Positions 1 through 8,129 of a DNA stretch of 64,000 nucleotides are shown here, one piece after another. The stretch is from Citrobacter sp. wls619 (GTDB lineage: Bacteria > Pseudomonadota > Gammaproteobacteria > Enterobacterales > Enterobacteriaceae), in the NCBI RefSeq assembly GCF_005281345.1, contig NZ_SZXJ01000035.1, positions 62,001 to 126,000 of the forward strand, in the 5' to 3' direction. Under the pieces are notes generated by a model. The model did not search any database and was not told the origin of the DNA. It saw only the letters and a program-made list of their open reading frames with translations. The position numbers and the translations under genes were made by a program. How positions within the stretch are numbered: position 1 is the stretch's first letter; each line of letters begins with the position of its first letter.

Positions 1-180
1 GACATTAAGCCTGAGGCGCGCCTGTACGAAGATCTGGAGCTCGACAGCATCGACGCCGTCGACATGATCGTGCATCTGCAAAAGAAAACCGGTAAGAAAA
101 TCAAGCCGGAAGAGTTCAAAGCAGTACGCACCGTACAAGATGTCGTCGACGCGGTAGAACGCCTTCTCAAAGAAGCGTAA
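1..180 (+). CDS. apeF: Acyl carrier protein of the aryl polyene cluster (5' end outside window)
   Basis: The frame is open from base 1 to the TAA at 178-180 and gives the last 59 residues of an acyl carrier protein. The 4'-phosphopantetheine attachment motif is visible as LELDSIDAVD, with the serine of DSI as the modified residue. The tail is acidic and helical, as usual for the family. It is followed after six bases by apeG. In characterised aryl polyene clusters two ACPs (ApeE, ApeF) precede the membrane protein ApeG, so by position this is the second. It should carry the growing aryl-polyene chain after activation by the AcpT-type transferase encoded at the operon's end. The start and promoter lie to the left of the window. 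Confidence 0.9.
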   Translation, partial: DIKPEARLYEDLELDSIDAVDMIVHLQKKTGKKIKPEEFKAVRTVQDVVDAVERLLKEA

Positions 181-186
181 TTCACC

Positions 187-768
187 GTGTCGGGCACTCG
201 CTCGCTGCCAGTCGTACAACTGCTAACAGGCCTACTGTTGTTGGCCTGGCCGTTTTTGATCTGGTTTGGCCTTGCGCATAACAGTTTGCACTGGTTGCTA
301 CCGTTGATGGCGCTACTCCTTTTTTTACGCTTTCGCCAGACCCGGCGACAGGCGGGGCCGTTGCGCGTCGTGACTCAGGTCGTGGCGGTCGCAGGTATCA
401 CGTTGTGCATTGCCAGTTATCTGCTCAAGACGCATCAGTTGCTGCTGTTTTACCCGGTAGTGGTAAACAGCGTCATGCTGTCGGTATTTGGTGGCTCTCT
501 GTGGTCCGCGATGCCCATTGTTGAACGCCTGGCGCGGCTGCGCGACCCAAATCTGCCCGAGGCAGGAGTACGCTACACTCGCCGTGTGACGCAAATCTGG
601 TGCGCCTTTTTCATCATCAACGGCAGCGTTGCGCTCTTTACCGCACTGAATGGCGATATGACCCTGTGGACGACCTGGAACGGTATGGTTTCCTATCTGC
701 TGATGGGAACATTGATGGTCGGCGAGTGGTTAGTTCGCCAACTGGTGATAAAACGAGATACCCAATGA
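187..768 (+). CDS. apeG: Aryl polyene cluster integral membrane protein (COG4648-like)
   Basis: This is a 193-residue hydrophobic protein with about five or six membrane segments: residues about 9-27, 33-46, 60-78, 84-105, 134-155 and 163-182. Between the fourth and fifth lies a basic cytoplasmic-looking loop. It starts with GTG six bases after the apeF stop, and its TGA overlaps the ATG of apeH, so translation is probably coupled. It matches the small membrane protein always found between the ACPs and the AMP ligase in aryl polyene clusters. Its biochemical role is unknown to me. A function in anchoring the pathway at the inner membrane is only an inference. Confidence 0.8.
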   Translation: MSGTRSLPVVQLLTGLLLLAWPFLIWFGLAHNSLHWLLPLMALLLFLRFRQTRRQAGPLRVVTQVVAVAGITLCIASYLLKTHQLLLFYPVVVNSVMLSVFGGSLWSAMPIVERLARLRDPNLPEAGVRYTRRVTQIWCAFFIINGSVALFTALNGDMTLWTTWNGMVSYLLMGTLMVGEWLVRQLVIKRDTQ

Positions 769-2126
769 AGCAGCCCCTCACACTTGCTCAATGGCTCTGT
801 GACCCACGCCCGAACGACGTTCCTGTTGCGTGGCAGGAAGAGCATACCTGGACGCTGGGTCATCTGCGCCTCGATGTGGCCCAGCTGATAACATACCTGC
901 AGCAGCAGGAAGGTGAGCGCTGGGCATTGTGCTTCGAGAACAGCTATTTATTTATCGTCGCACTGCTGGCCACGTTACATGCTGGCAAAACGCCGGTGAT
1001 CCCAGGGCATTGTCGCGTTTCGTTGTTAAACGAGCAGCACAGGCTGTTTGACGGGGTACTGAGCGATAAAGCGCTGGAGTGGCAGGGAACGCTGCGGGTG
1101 GTCAGTTCTGCCATGACACCCGTGAGCCACGACATCACCTTTCCGGCAATACGCAGCGACGCCTTTGTGGAGCTGTTCACTTCCGGTTCGACCGGCCAGC
1201 CGAAACGCGTGATCAAACCGATCGCTCGTCTGGATAGCGAAGCGGCATTGCTCGCGACGCGCTTTGCCGATCGTCTGGCAGGCTGCCGGGTGGTTGCGTC
1301 TGTGGTTCCGCAACATCTGTATGGTCTGACGTTTCGTATTTTCTTGCCAATGGCCTTAGGTCTGCCGCTGCACGCGGCAATGCTGTGGTATGCCGAACAA
1401 CTGGCGGCGTTGAGCTCTGATCATCGGTATGCGTTTATCAGCAGTCCGGCATTTCTGAAACGCCTCGACCATCACCTGGCGCCGCCGCCGGTCGAACTGA
1501 TTCTGTCTGCGGGCGGTATGCTGCCCTGGCAGGACGTCGCGCAGGCTGCTGACTGGCTGAATGTCTGGCCCGATGAGATCTACGGCAGCACTGAAACCGG
1601 AGTCCTTGCGTGGCGTTATCGCCATCAAGATGATGTGGCATGGCTGCCTTTTCCCGGCGTCAGATTTCAGCCAGAAAATGACGCATTTCGCGTATTTTCA
1701 CCGCTAATTGCCGCTGATGATGGCCTGTTGCTGGATGATATTCTGCAATTTACTGAAAACGGTCAGTTTCGCCTGATGGGCAGGCGCGGGCGAGTCGTCA
1801 AGATTGAAGAGAAACGCATTTCACTCAGCGAAGTGGAGCAACGCTTACTGGCGCTGGACGGTATCCGTGACGTCGCGGCATTGCCGGTCTCACGCGGGGG
1901 GCGCCAGGGTGTTGGCGTCCTGCTGGTTCTGGATGACAAAGCCCATCAACGCTGGCTCGCGTGCGGAGGAAAACCGCAAGAACTGACCTGGCGACGTTCG
2001 CTGTTACCCTGGCTGGAGCCGGTCGCCGTTCCCCGCTACTGGCGGGTGATTGATGAGATTCCGGTCAACAGTATGAACAAGCGTGTCTATGCGCAATTAC
2101 AGGAGTTATTTCATGAAACCCCATGA
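765..2126 (+). CDS. apeH: AMP-dependent acyl/aryl-ACP ligase of the aryl polyene pathway
   Basis: This is a 453-residue ANL-superfamily adenylating enzyme. The ATP-binding loop FTSGSTGQPKR is at about residue 140, followed by the STETG motif and the GRRGRVVKIEEKRIS hinge/A10-like region near the C-terminus. In the pathway it activates the aromatic starter acid (4-hydroxybenzoate type) and loads it on the ACP. The frame is open upstream to 600, but the ATG at 765 overlaps the apeG stop (ATGA), and the protein from there (MKQPLTLAQW) is what aligns with the family. The 3' end overlaps apeI by 14 bases. The protein is somewhat shorter than typical acyl-CoA synthetases, as expected for this subfamily. 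Confidence 0.88.
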   Translation: MKQPLTLAQWLCDPRPNDVPVAWQEEHTWTLGHLRLDVAQLITYLQQQEGERWALCFENSYLFIVALLATLHAGKTPVIPGHCRVSLLNEQHRLFDGVLSDKALEWQGTLRVVSSAMTPVSHDITFPAIRSDAFVELFTSGSTGQPKRVIKPIARLDSEAALLATRFADRLAGCRVVASVVPQHLYGLTFRIFLPMALGLPLHAAMLWYAEQLAALSSDHRYAFISSPAFLKRLDHHLAPPPVELILSAGGMLPWQDVAQAADWLNVWPDEIYGSTETGVLAWRYRHQDDVAWLPFPGVRFQPENDAFRVFSPLIAADDGLLLDDILQFTENGQFRLMGRRGRVVKIEEKRISLSEVEQRLLALDGIRDVAALPVSRGGRQGVGVLLVLDDKAHQRWLACGGKPQELTWRRSLLPWLEPVAVPRYWRVIDEIPVNSMNKRVYAQLQELFHETP

Positions 2127-2466
2127 AATCGAGCGCCATCAGGCACAGCCTCAACAGGCTGAGATTGTTTTACATCTCGACCCTTCGCTGTTTTGGTTCA
2201 GCGGACATTTTGCCGTGCAGCCACTGCTGCCAGGCGTTGCACAGCTGGATTGGGCGATGCATTACGCCACCACGTTGCTGGTCCCTGGCTGGCGTTTTCA
2301 CAGTATTCAGAACGTGAAGTTCCAGTCACCGCTATTGCCTGAAACCACCGTCACCCTGAGCCTGAGCTGGCAGGAAGAACGTCAGATGCTCTCTTTTAGT
2401 TACCAGCGCCACGACGGTGAAGCGCGCCATACCGCCAGCAGCGGGAAAATTCGGTTATGCCGCTGA
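2113..2466 (+). CDS. apeI: Hotdog-fold 3-hydroxyacyl-ACP dehydratase, short
   Basis: This is a 117-residue FabZ/FabA-like hotdog protein with the signature WFSGHFAVQPLLPGVAQL; the GHF histidine corresponds to the catalytic His of FabZ. It dehydrates 3-hydroxyacyl-ACP intermediates during polyene extension. In characterised systems ApeI works with the second dehydratase, ApeP. The chosen ATG at 2113 lies inside the end of apeH and is preceded by AGGAG at 2101-2105. An in-frame ATG 30 bases upstream is possible but lies deeper within apeH. The 3' end overlaps apeJ by ten bases. Confidence 0.85.
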   Translation: MKPHEIERHQAQPQQAEIVLHLDPSLFWFSGHFAVQPLLPGVAQLDWAMHYATTLLVPGWRFHSIQNVKFQSPLLPETTVTLSLSWQEERQMLSFSYQRHDGEARHTASSGKIRLCR

Positions 2467-4148
2467 CGTTTTCCCCGTGCGTGTTGATCCCCTGCTATAA
2501 CCACGGCGCGATGATGTCGGGCGTATTGGATCGTCTTCAACCGTTCAATCTCCCCTGCATTGTGGTGGACGATGGCAGCGACAAGACCACACAAGACGAA
2601 CTGGCACGCCTGGCGGCAGAATACCGCAATCTGACGTTAATTCGCCTGCCGGTCAACGCAGGCAAAGGCGCGGCGGTGATTAGCGGAATTCAGGCGGCGG
2701 CAGATGCCGGGTTCAGTCATGCCGTGCAGGTCGATGCCGACGGGCAGCATGCCATTGAAGATATTCCCAGGCTGCTTGCATTAGCAAAAGAACATCCGAC
2801 AGCGCTCATTTCCGGGCAACCGATTTACGATGATTCTGTTCCTCGCTCGCGCCTGTACGGACGCTGGGTAACCCACATCTGGGTGTGGATAGAAACGCTC
2901 TCGTTGCAGCTAAAAGACAGTATGTGCGGCTTCCGGGTGTATCCGGTGGCACCTACACTGCAACTGGCACAGCGCGTGACGCTCGGCAAACGGATGGATT
3001 TTGATACCGAAGTGATGGTGCGCCTCTACTGGCAAGGCAACACCAGCTATTTTATCCCCACGCGAGTTACCTATCCGCAGGACGGGCTATCCCATTTCGA
3101 CGCGCTCAAAGACAATCTGCGCATTTCATTAATGCACACTCGCCTGTTTTTTGGCATGTTGCCGCGCATCCCCTCCCTGCTTTTTCGTCGTTCATCAACA
3201 CACTGGGCGCAGCAGCAGGAAGTCAAAGGGCTGTGGGGAATGCGTCTGATGCTGCTGGTCTGGCGTTTACTCGGTCGCAAAGCCTTCTCCCTGCTACTGT
3301 ATCCGGTAGTCGGCGTTTACTGGCTCACCGCATCAACTGCCCGAAAAGCCTCTCAGAGCTGGATTAGCCGCGTACGGGCGCAACTGATCGCACGCCGGAT
3401 GCCAGTACCGTCAAACCTGACCAGTTATCAGCATTTCCTGCGTTTTGGCGGCGCGATGCTGGATAAGATTGCCAGCTGGCGCGGTGAGCTGCACATCGGC
3501 CGCGATGTTGTTTTTGCACCAGGCGCAGAAGAGACGCTAAATGTCAGCGACCCGCGAGGAAAACTGCTGCTGGCTTCGCATCTGGGCGATGTCGAAGCCT
3601 GTCGGGCACTGGCCCAGCTGCAGGGCAGTAAAACAATCAATGCGCTGGTATTTAGCAATAACGCCCAACGCTTTAAACAAATTATGGAAGAAATGGCCCC
3701 GCAGGCTGGGTTAAACCTGCTTCCGGTGAACGATATCGGCCCGGATACCGCCATTCTGCTCAAAGAGAAACTGGATCGTGGCGAATGGATAGCCATCGTC
3801 GGCGATCGCATCGCCGTCACGACCCAACGTGGCGGCGAATGGCGTGTCTGCTGGAGCCGCTTTATGGGACAGGTTGCGCCATTCCCACAGGGCCCGTTCA
3901 TTCTTGCGTCTATTTTACGCTGCCCGGTGGATCTGATTTTCGCCCTGCGCCAGCAGGAAAAGCTACATATCCACTGCGAACCGTTTGCTGACCCGCTGCT
4001 CTTGCCACGCGCCACCCGACAACAGGCATTACAACATACCGTCGATCGCTACGCCGAACGCCTTGAGCACTATGCACTTCAGTCGCCACTCGACTGGTTT
4101 AACTTTTTCGATTTCTGGCAACTGCCGGACACCAAAGACAAGGAGTAA
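2457..4148 (+). CDS. apeJ: Glycosyltransferase 2 / lysophospholipid-type acyltransferase fusion
   Basis: This 563-residue protein has two parts. Residues 1 to about 240 form a GT2 domain, with VLIPCYNHG at the start, VVDDGSD for nucleotide-sugar binding and QVDADGQHA as the metal-binding DxD region. The remainder, from about residue 275, resembles LPLAT-type acyltransferases: a membrane-associating stretch (LLLYPVVGVYWLTA) and a region around LLASHLGDVEACR with the histidine-acid pattern of HtrB/LpxL-like enzymes. The fusion is typical of aryl polyene clusters, where it probably attaches the polyene to a lipid or sugar carrier at the inner membrane. The substrates are not shown by the sequence. 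It starts inside apeI. Confidence 0.85.
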   Translation: MPLTFSPCVLIPCYNHGAMMSGVLDRLQPFNLPCIVVDDGSDKTTQDELARLAAEYRNLTLIRLPVNAGKGAAVISGIQAAADAGFSHAVQVDADGQHAIEDIPRLLALAKEHPTALISGQPIYDDSVPRSRLYGRWVTHIWVWIETLSLQLKDSMCGFRVYPVAPTLQLAQRVTLGKRMDFDTEVMVRLYWQGNTSYFIPTRVTYPQDGLSHFDALKDNLRISLMHTRLFFGMLPRIPSLLFRRSSTHWAQQQEVKGLWGMRLMLLVWRLLGRKAFSLLLYPVVGVYWLTASTARKASQSWISRVRAQLIARRMPVPSNLTSYQHFLRFGGAMLDKIASWRGELHIGRDVVFAPGAEETLNVSDPRGKLLLASHLGDVEACRALAQLQGSKTINALVFSNNAQRFKQIMEEMAPQAGLNLLPVNDIGPDTAILLKEKLDRGEWIAIVGDRIAVTTQRGGEWRVCWSRFMGQVAPFPQGPFILASILRCPVDLIFALRQQEKLHIHCEPFADPLLLPRATRQQALQHTVDRYAERLEHYALQSPLDWFNFFDFWQLPDTKDKE

Positions 4149-4151
4149 AGG

Positions 4152-4574
4152 GTGCTTAACGATCCCCGCTTTACGGCTGAAGTCGAGCTGACCATTCCGT
4201 TTCACGACGTCGATATGATGGGTGTAGCGTGGCATGGCAACTACTTCCGCTATTTCGAGATTGCCCGTGAGGCACTGCTGAACCAATTCGATTACGGTTA
4301 TCGGCAGATGAAAGAATCTGGCTATCTGTGGCCGGTGGTCGACACTCGCGTGAAGTATCGCAATGCCCTGACTTTCGAGCAGCGTATCCGTGTACGCGCT
4401 CAAATTAAAGAGTTCGAAAATCGCCTGCGTATCGGCTACGAAATTTTTGATGCTGAAACAGGGAAACGCGCCACAACAGGCTACACCATCCAGGTCGCCG
4501 TCGACGAAAAAAGCCGTGAACTGTGCTTTGTCAGCCCCGATATTCTGTTTGAACGGATGGGAGTGACACCATGA
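4152..4574 (+). CDS. apeK: 4HBT-family acyl-ACP/CoA thioesterase
   Basis: This is a 140-residue hotdog thioesterase with the 4HBT signature FHDVDMMGVAWHGNYFRYFE near residues 18-37; the aspartate of DVDMMG is the usual catalytic residue. It should hydrolyse stalled or finished acyl-ACP in the aryl polyene pathway. It starts with GTG four bases after the apeJ stop, preceded by the AAGGAG at 4140-4145 that straddles that stop. The 3' end overlaps apeL by the ATGA tetranucleotide. The length is normal for YbgC-like thioesterases. Confidence 0.85.
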   Translation: MLNDPRFTAEVELTIPFHDVDMMGVAWHGNYFRYFEIAREALLNQFDYGYRQMKESGYLWPVVDTRVKYRNALTFEQRIRVRAQIKEFENRLRIGYEIFDAETGKRATTGYTIQVAVDEKSRELCFVSPDILFERMGVTP

Positions 4575-5176
4575 AATTATGGCCATTGCTCCTATTGCTC
4601 GTCAGCCCTTTCGTCAGTGCTCTGACGCTTGACGCCCTGCAACAGCGTTTTACCGAACAACCGGTGGTTCGCGCCCACTTCGATCAAACCCGGACGATAA
4701 AGGATCTGCCGCAGCCGCTGCGATCTCAGGGCAACATGTTGATCGCCCGCGACCAGGGCCTGTTATGGGACCAAACCGCGCCATTCCCGATGCAGTTGCT
4801 ACTGGATGACAAACGGATGGTTCAGGCGATTAACGGTCAACCGCCGCAGACCATCACCGCGGAGAATAACCCGCAAATGTTCCAGTTTAACCATCTGCTA
4901 CGGGCGCTATTCCAGGCGGATCGTACGGTGCTGGAACAAAACTTCCGCGTGGCATTTGCAGACTTAGGGGACGGTCGCTGGACGCTACGCCTGACGCCAA
5001 TCACCACCCCGCTGGATAAGATTTTTGCGACGATTGATTTAGCCGGCAAGACCTACCTGGAGAGTATTCAGCTCAATGATAAGCAGGGCGATCGTACCGA
5101 TATCGCGCTTTCCCAACACCAACTCACGCCAGCGCAACTGACCGATGACGAACGCCAACGCTTTGCCGCCCAGTAA
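4571..5176 (+). CDS. apeL: LolA-like outer-membrane lipoprotein carrier protein
   Basis: This 201-residue secreted protein begins with a signal peptide (MKLWPLLLLLVSPFVSA, predicted cleavage after SA at about 17). The rest fits the LolA fold: an early FDQTRTIKDL segment and PLRSQGNMLIARDQGLLWDQ, the common LolA pattern in which a dubious carrier protein lowers hydrophobic exposure of its cargo. In aryl polyene clusters it is expected to carry the pigment or its lipid conjugate across the periplasm to the outer membrane. It overlaps apeM by 32 bases, so the two are probably translationally coupled. The cargo is inferred from context. Confidence 0.82.
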   Translation: MKLWPLLLLLVSPFVSALTLDALQQRFTEQPVVRAHFDQTRTIKDLPQPLRSQGNMLIARDQGLLWDQTAPFPMQLLLDDKRMVQAINGQPPQTITAENNPQMFQFNHLLRALFQADRTVLEQNFRVAFADLGDGRWTLRLTPITTPLDKIFATIDLAGKTYLESIQLNDKQGDRTDIALSQHQLTPAQLTDDERQRFAAQ

Positions 5177-7463
5177 ACGCCCCGCGCTGCTATGGGGAGC
5201 CGCCTGCCTGATTCTGCTGGGCATCTTGCTGACGCTGCTACCTCAGGCCCGGCTTAACAGCAGCGTGCTGGCCATGTTGCCAAAACAGACACTGGGGGCC
5301 ATCCCGCCGAGTCTGAACGAGGGGTTTATGCAGCGCCTTGACCGCCAGTTGGTCTGGCTGGTGAGCCCCGGTAAACAACCGGACCCGGCGGTGGCACGCG
5401 ACTGGCTGGCGCTACTGCAAAAATCGCACGCGCTGGCCCAGGTGAAAGGCCCGATGGATGCCAACAGCCAGCAGGCCTGGGGGGCTTTCTTCTGGCAACA
5501 TCGTAACGGCCTGATAGATAACGACACCCGCGCCCGTCTGCAAAACGGCGGCGAAGCGCAGGCCCAGTGGATCCTGTCCCAGCTTTACTCGGCGTTCTCC
5601 GGCGTCAGCGGCAAAGAGCTACAAAACGATCCCCTCATGCTGATGCGTGGCTCGCAGTTGGCCATGGCTAAAAATGGGCAGCGTTTACGCCTGATGGACG
5701 GCTGGCTGGTCACGCAGGACGAGCAAGGCAACTACTGGTATCTGTTACACGGTGAGCTGACTGGCTCATCGTTTGATATGCAACAGACGCACCAATTGGT
5801 CAGCACGCTCAATACGCTGGAAGGTGAGTTCAAAACCCACTATCCGCAGGCACAACTGCTGTCTCGCGGGACGCTGTTCTACAGCGATTACGCCAGCCAG
5901 CAAGCGAAACAGGATATCTCGACCCTCGGTATAGCGACCGTGATCGGGGTGATCCTGCTCATCGTGGCCGTGTTTCGTTCGCTGCGTCCGCTGCTGCTGT
6001 GCCTGATTTCAATTGGTATTGGCGCGCTGGCGGGAACCGTCGTCACGCTGCTGGTTTTTGGCGAGCTCCATCTGATGACGCTGGTGATGAGCATGAGCAT
6101 TATCGGTATTTCCGCCGACTATACGCTCTACTATTTGACCGAGCGGATGGTGCACGGTGCAGAAACATCGCCATGGCAAAGCCTTGCCAAAGTACGCAAT
6201 GCCCTGCTCCTGGCCCTGCTCACTACCGTGGTAGCTTATCTGATTATGATGCTGGCCCCCTTCCCCGGTATTCGCCAGATGGCGGTATTCGCAGCGGTGG
6301 GTCTGAGCGCCTCGTGTTTGACGGTCATTTTCTGGCACCCCTGGTTGTGTCGTCGCTTGCCGGTGCGCCCAGTTCCGGCCATGGTGCTCATGCTACGCTG
6401 GCTTGCCGCCTGGCGGCGGAATAAGACATTATCCGTTGGCCTGCCGGTGGCGCTGGCATTGTTCTCGTTGGCAGGCATGGCGACGCTACGCGTAGACGAT
6501 GATATCTCCCAGTTACAGGCGCTGCCGCAGGGCATTCTCGCTCAGGAAAAAGCGATTACCGCCCTGACCGGGCAAAGCGTCGACCAGAAGTGGTTTGTCG
6601 TGTACGGCAAATCCGCTCAGCAAACGCTGGAGCGACTGGAAGCCTTGACTCCCGCGCTGGAAGAGGCAAAAAAAGGCGGATTACTCAGCGGATATCGCAC
6701 CATTCCGCTCAATTCACTCGCCCGGCAGCAGCAGGATCTCACCCTGCTAAAAGATGCCGCGCCCGCCGTCACAAAGGCCTTAAACAGCGCCGGACTGGCA
6801 ACGGTGAAACCCGAGCTTAGCGCCATGCCGGTCACCGTCGATGCCTGGCTTTCCAGCCCGGCCAGTGAGGGCTGGCGCTTGCTGTGGCTGTCGCTGGCGG
6901 ACGGCGAAAGCAGCGTACTGGTTCCCGTTGAAGGCGTGAAACACAGTGATGCTTTAAACTCGCTCAGCACGAAATATTCCGGCGTGGCGTGGGTGGATCG
7001 TAAGAGCAGCTTTGACAATCTGTTTGCCCTTTATCGCCATATTCTGACCGGCTTGCTGTGCGTTGCGCTGGCGGTAATTACCTGTGGCGCCGTGATTCGA
7101 CTTGGCTGGCGTAAGGGCTTAATTAGCCTGGTACCCTCCGTATTGTCTTTAGGTTGTGGCCTGGCGGTACTGGCCCTGAGTGGCCATGCGCTCAACGTGT
7201 TCTCACTGCTGGCATTGGTGCTGGTACTGGGGATTGGCATTAACTACACGCTGTTTTTCAGTAATCCACGCGGCACACCACTGACGTCACTACTGGCTAT
7301 CACGCTGGCGATGATGACCACGCTCCTGACGCTCGGCATGCTGGTCTTTAGCGCCACTCAGGCAATCAGCAGCTTTGGCATTGTGCTGGTAAGCGGCATT
7401 TTCACCGCCTTCCTGCTGTCACCGCTGGCGATGCCAGGGAAAAGAGAGAAGAAAAAACGATGA
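5145..7463 (+). CDS. apeM: MMPL/RND-family exporter of the aryl polyene pathway
   Basis: This 772-residue polytopic protein has the duplicated MMPL layout. One membrane helix near residues 14-32 is followed by a large periplasmic domain and a five-helix bundle at about 260-405. A further helix at about 430-450, a second periplasmic domain and a final bundle at about 625-760 complete it. The bundle motif SIIGISADYTLYYLTER is the typical MMPL fourth-helix motif, and GIGINYTLFFS is its counterpart in the second half. It probably moves the aryl polyene or its carrier out of the inner membrane, with ApeL and ApeN. It ends in a basic tail (GKREKKKR) and overlaps apeN by ATGA. Confidence 0.87.
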   Translation: MTNANALPPSKRPALLWGAACLILLGILLTLLPQARLNSSVLAMLPKQTLGAIPPSLNEGFMQRLDRQLVWLVSPGKQPDPAVARDWLALLQKSHALAQVKGPMDANSQQAWGAFFWQHRNGLIDNDTRARLQNGGEAQAQWILSQLYSAFSGVSGKELQNDPLMLMRGSQLAMAKNGQRLRLMDGWLVTQDEQGNYWYLLHGELTGSSFDMQQTHQLVSTLNTLEGEFKTHYPQAQLLSRGTLFYSDYASQQAKQDISTLGIATVIGVILLIVAVFRSLRPLLLCLISIGIGALAGTVVTLLVFGELHLMTLVMSMSIIGISADYTLYYLTERMVHGAETSPWQSLAKVRNALLLALLTTVVAYLIMMLAPFPGIRQMAVFAAVGLSASCLTVIFWHPWLCRRLPVRPVPAMVLMLRWLAAWRRNKTLSVGLPVALALFSLAGMATLRVDDDISQLQALPQGILAQEKAITALTGQSVDQKWFVVYGKSAQQTLERLEALTPALEEAKKGGLLSGYRTIPLNSLARQQQDLTLLKDAAPAVTKALNSAGLATVKPELSAMPVTVDAWLSSPASEGWRLLWLSLADGESSVLVPVEGVKHSDALNSLSTKYSGVAWVDRKSSFDNLFALYRHILTGLLCVALAVITCGAVIRLGWRKGLISLVPSVLSLGCGLAVLALSGHALNVFSLLALVLVLGIGINYTLFFSNPRGTPLTSLLAITLAMMTTLLTLGMLVFSATQAISSFGIVLVSGIFTAFLLSPLAMPGKREKKKR

Positions 7464-8128
7464 GTAAACCGATATTTCGTTGGTTGAGTGGGCTTTTGCC
7501 GGATGGCGGCATTGTCGGTCAACACCAGCGCATCAATTGTAGGCCGGATAAGCACAGCGCCATCCGGCGGGGCCTGCTCGTCGCCACGTTACTGCTGGCC
7601 GGATGCGGCCACTCGCAGCCGGAACAGCAAGGCCGTCCGCAAGCCTGGTTAGAGCCGGGCGCTCGTGTGACGCTACCCGCGCCGGGGATTTCTCCCGCGG
7701 TGAATTCACAACAGCTGCTGACCGGAAGTTTTAACGGCAAAACTCAGTCGCTGTTGGTGATGCTTAACGCTGATGATAAGAAAATCACACTGGCTGGATT
7801 GTCATCAGTTGGCATTCGCCTGTTCCTCGTCACTTACGATGAAAAAGGGCTGCATGCCGAACAATCAATCGTGGTCCCGCAGCTGCCGCCAGCCAGCCAA
7901 GTGCTCGCCGACGTGATGCTTAGCCACTGGCCGATTAGCGCCTGGCAGCCACAGCTGCCGAAGGGCTGGACGCTCACCGATATCGGCGACAAGCGCGAGC
8001 TGCGCAACGCCCGCGGCAAGCTGGTCACCGAAATCACCTACCTGAACCGCAAAGGCAAGCGCGAACCGATCAGCATTGAGCAGCACGTGTTTAAATACCA
8101 CATCACCATTCAATACCTGGGTGACTGA
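7460..8128 (+). CDS. apeN: DUF3261-type outer-membrane lipoprotein, N-terminus interrupted by a REP repeat
   Basis: This is a 222-residue predicted lipoprotein with lipobox LLLAGC (Cys at residue 50). A signal sequence normally starts 15-25 residues before the Cys; here the frame runs through an extra stretch, about residues 13-37, encoded by a REP repeat at 7497-7569. The REP happens to be open in this frame, so translation from the ATG that overlaps apeM gives a long, charged n-region before the hydrophobic core (RRGLLVATLLLAGC). A shorter start is possible only with a rare codon such as CTG near 7574. The mature part fits the DUF3261 lipoprotein of aryl polyene clusters. Whether secretion still works is unclear. 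Confidence 0.75.
   Translation: MSKPIFRWLSGLLPDGGIVGQHQRINCRPDKHSAIRRGLLVATLLLAGCGHSQPEQQGRPQAWLEPGARVTLPAPGISPAVNSQQLLTGSFNGKTQSLLVMLNADDKKITLAGLSSVGIRLFLVTYDEKGLHAEQSIVVPQLPPASQVLADVMLSHWPISAWQPQLPKGWTLTDIGDKRELRNARGKLVTEITYLNRKGKREPISIEQHVFKYHITIQYLGD
7497..7569. repeat. REP/BIME element inside apeN
   Basis: A left REP half (TTGCCGGATGGCGGC) and a right inverted half (GCCGGATAAGCACAGCG then CCATCCGGC) flank a 29-base spacer. The same type of repeat recurs between genes elsewhere in this window, for example near 12770 and 58557. Here it lies in coding sequence, ahead of the lipobox codons of apeN. Confidence 0.85.
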
Positions 8129-8129
8129 G

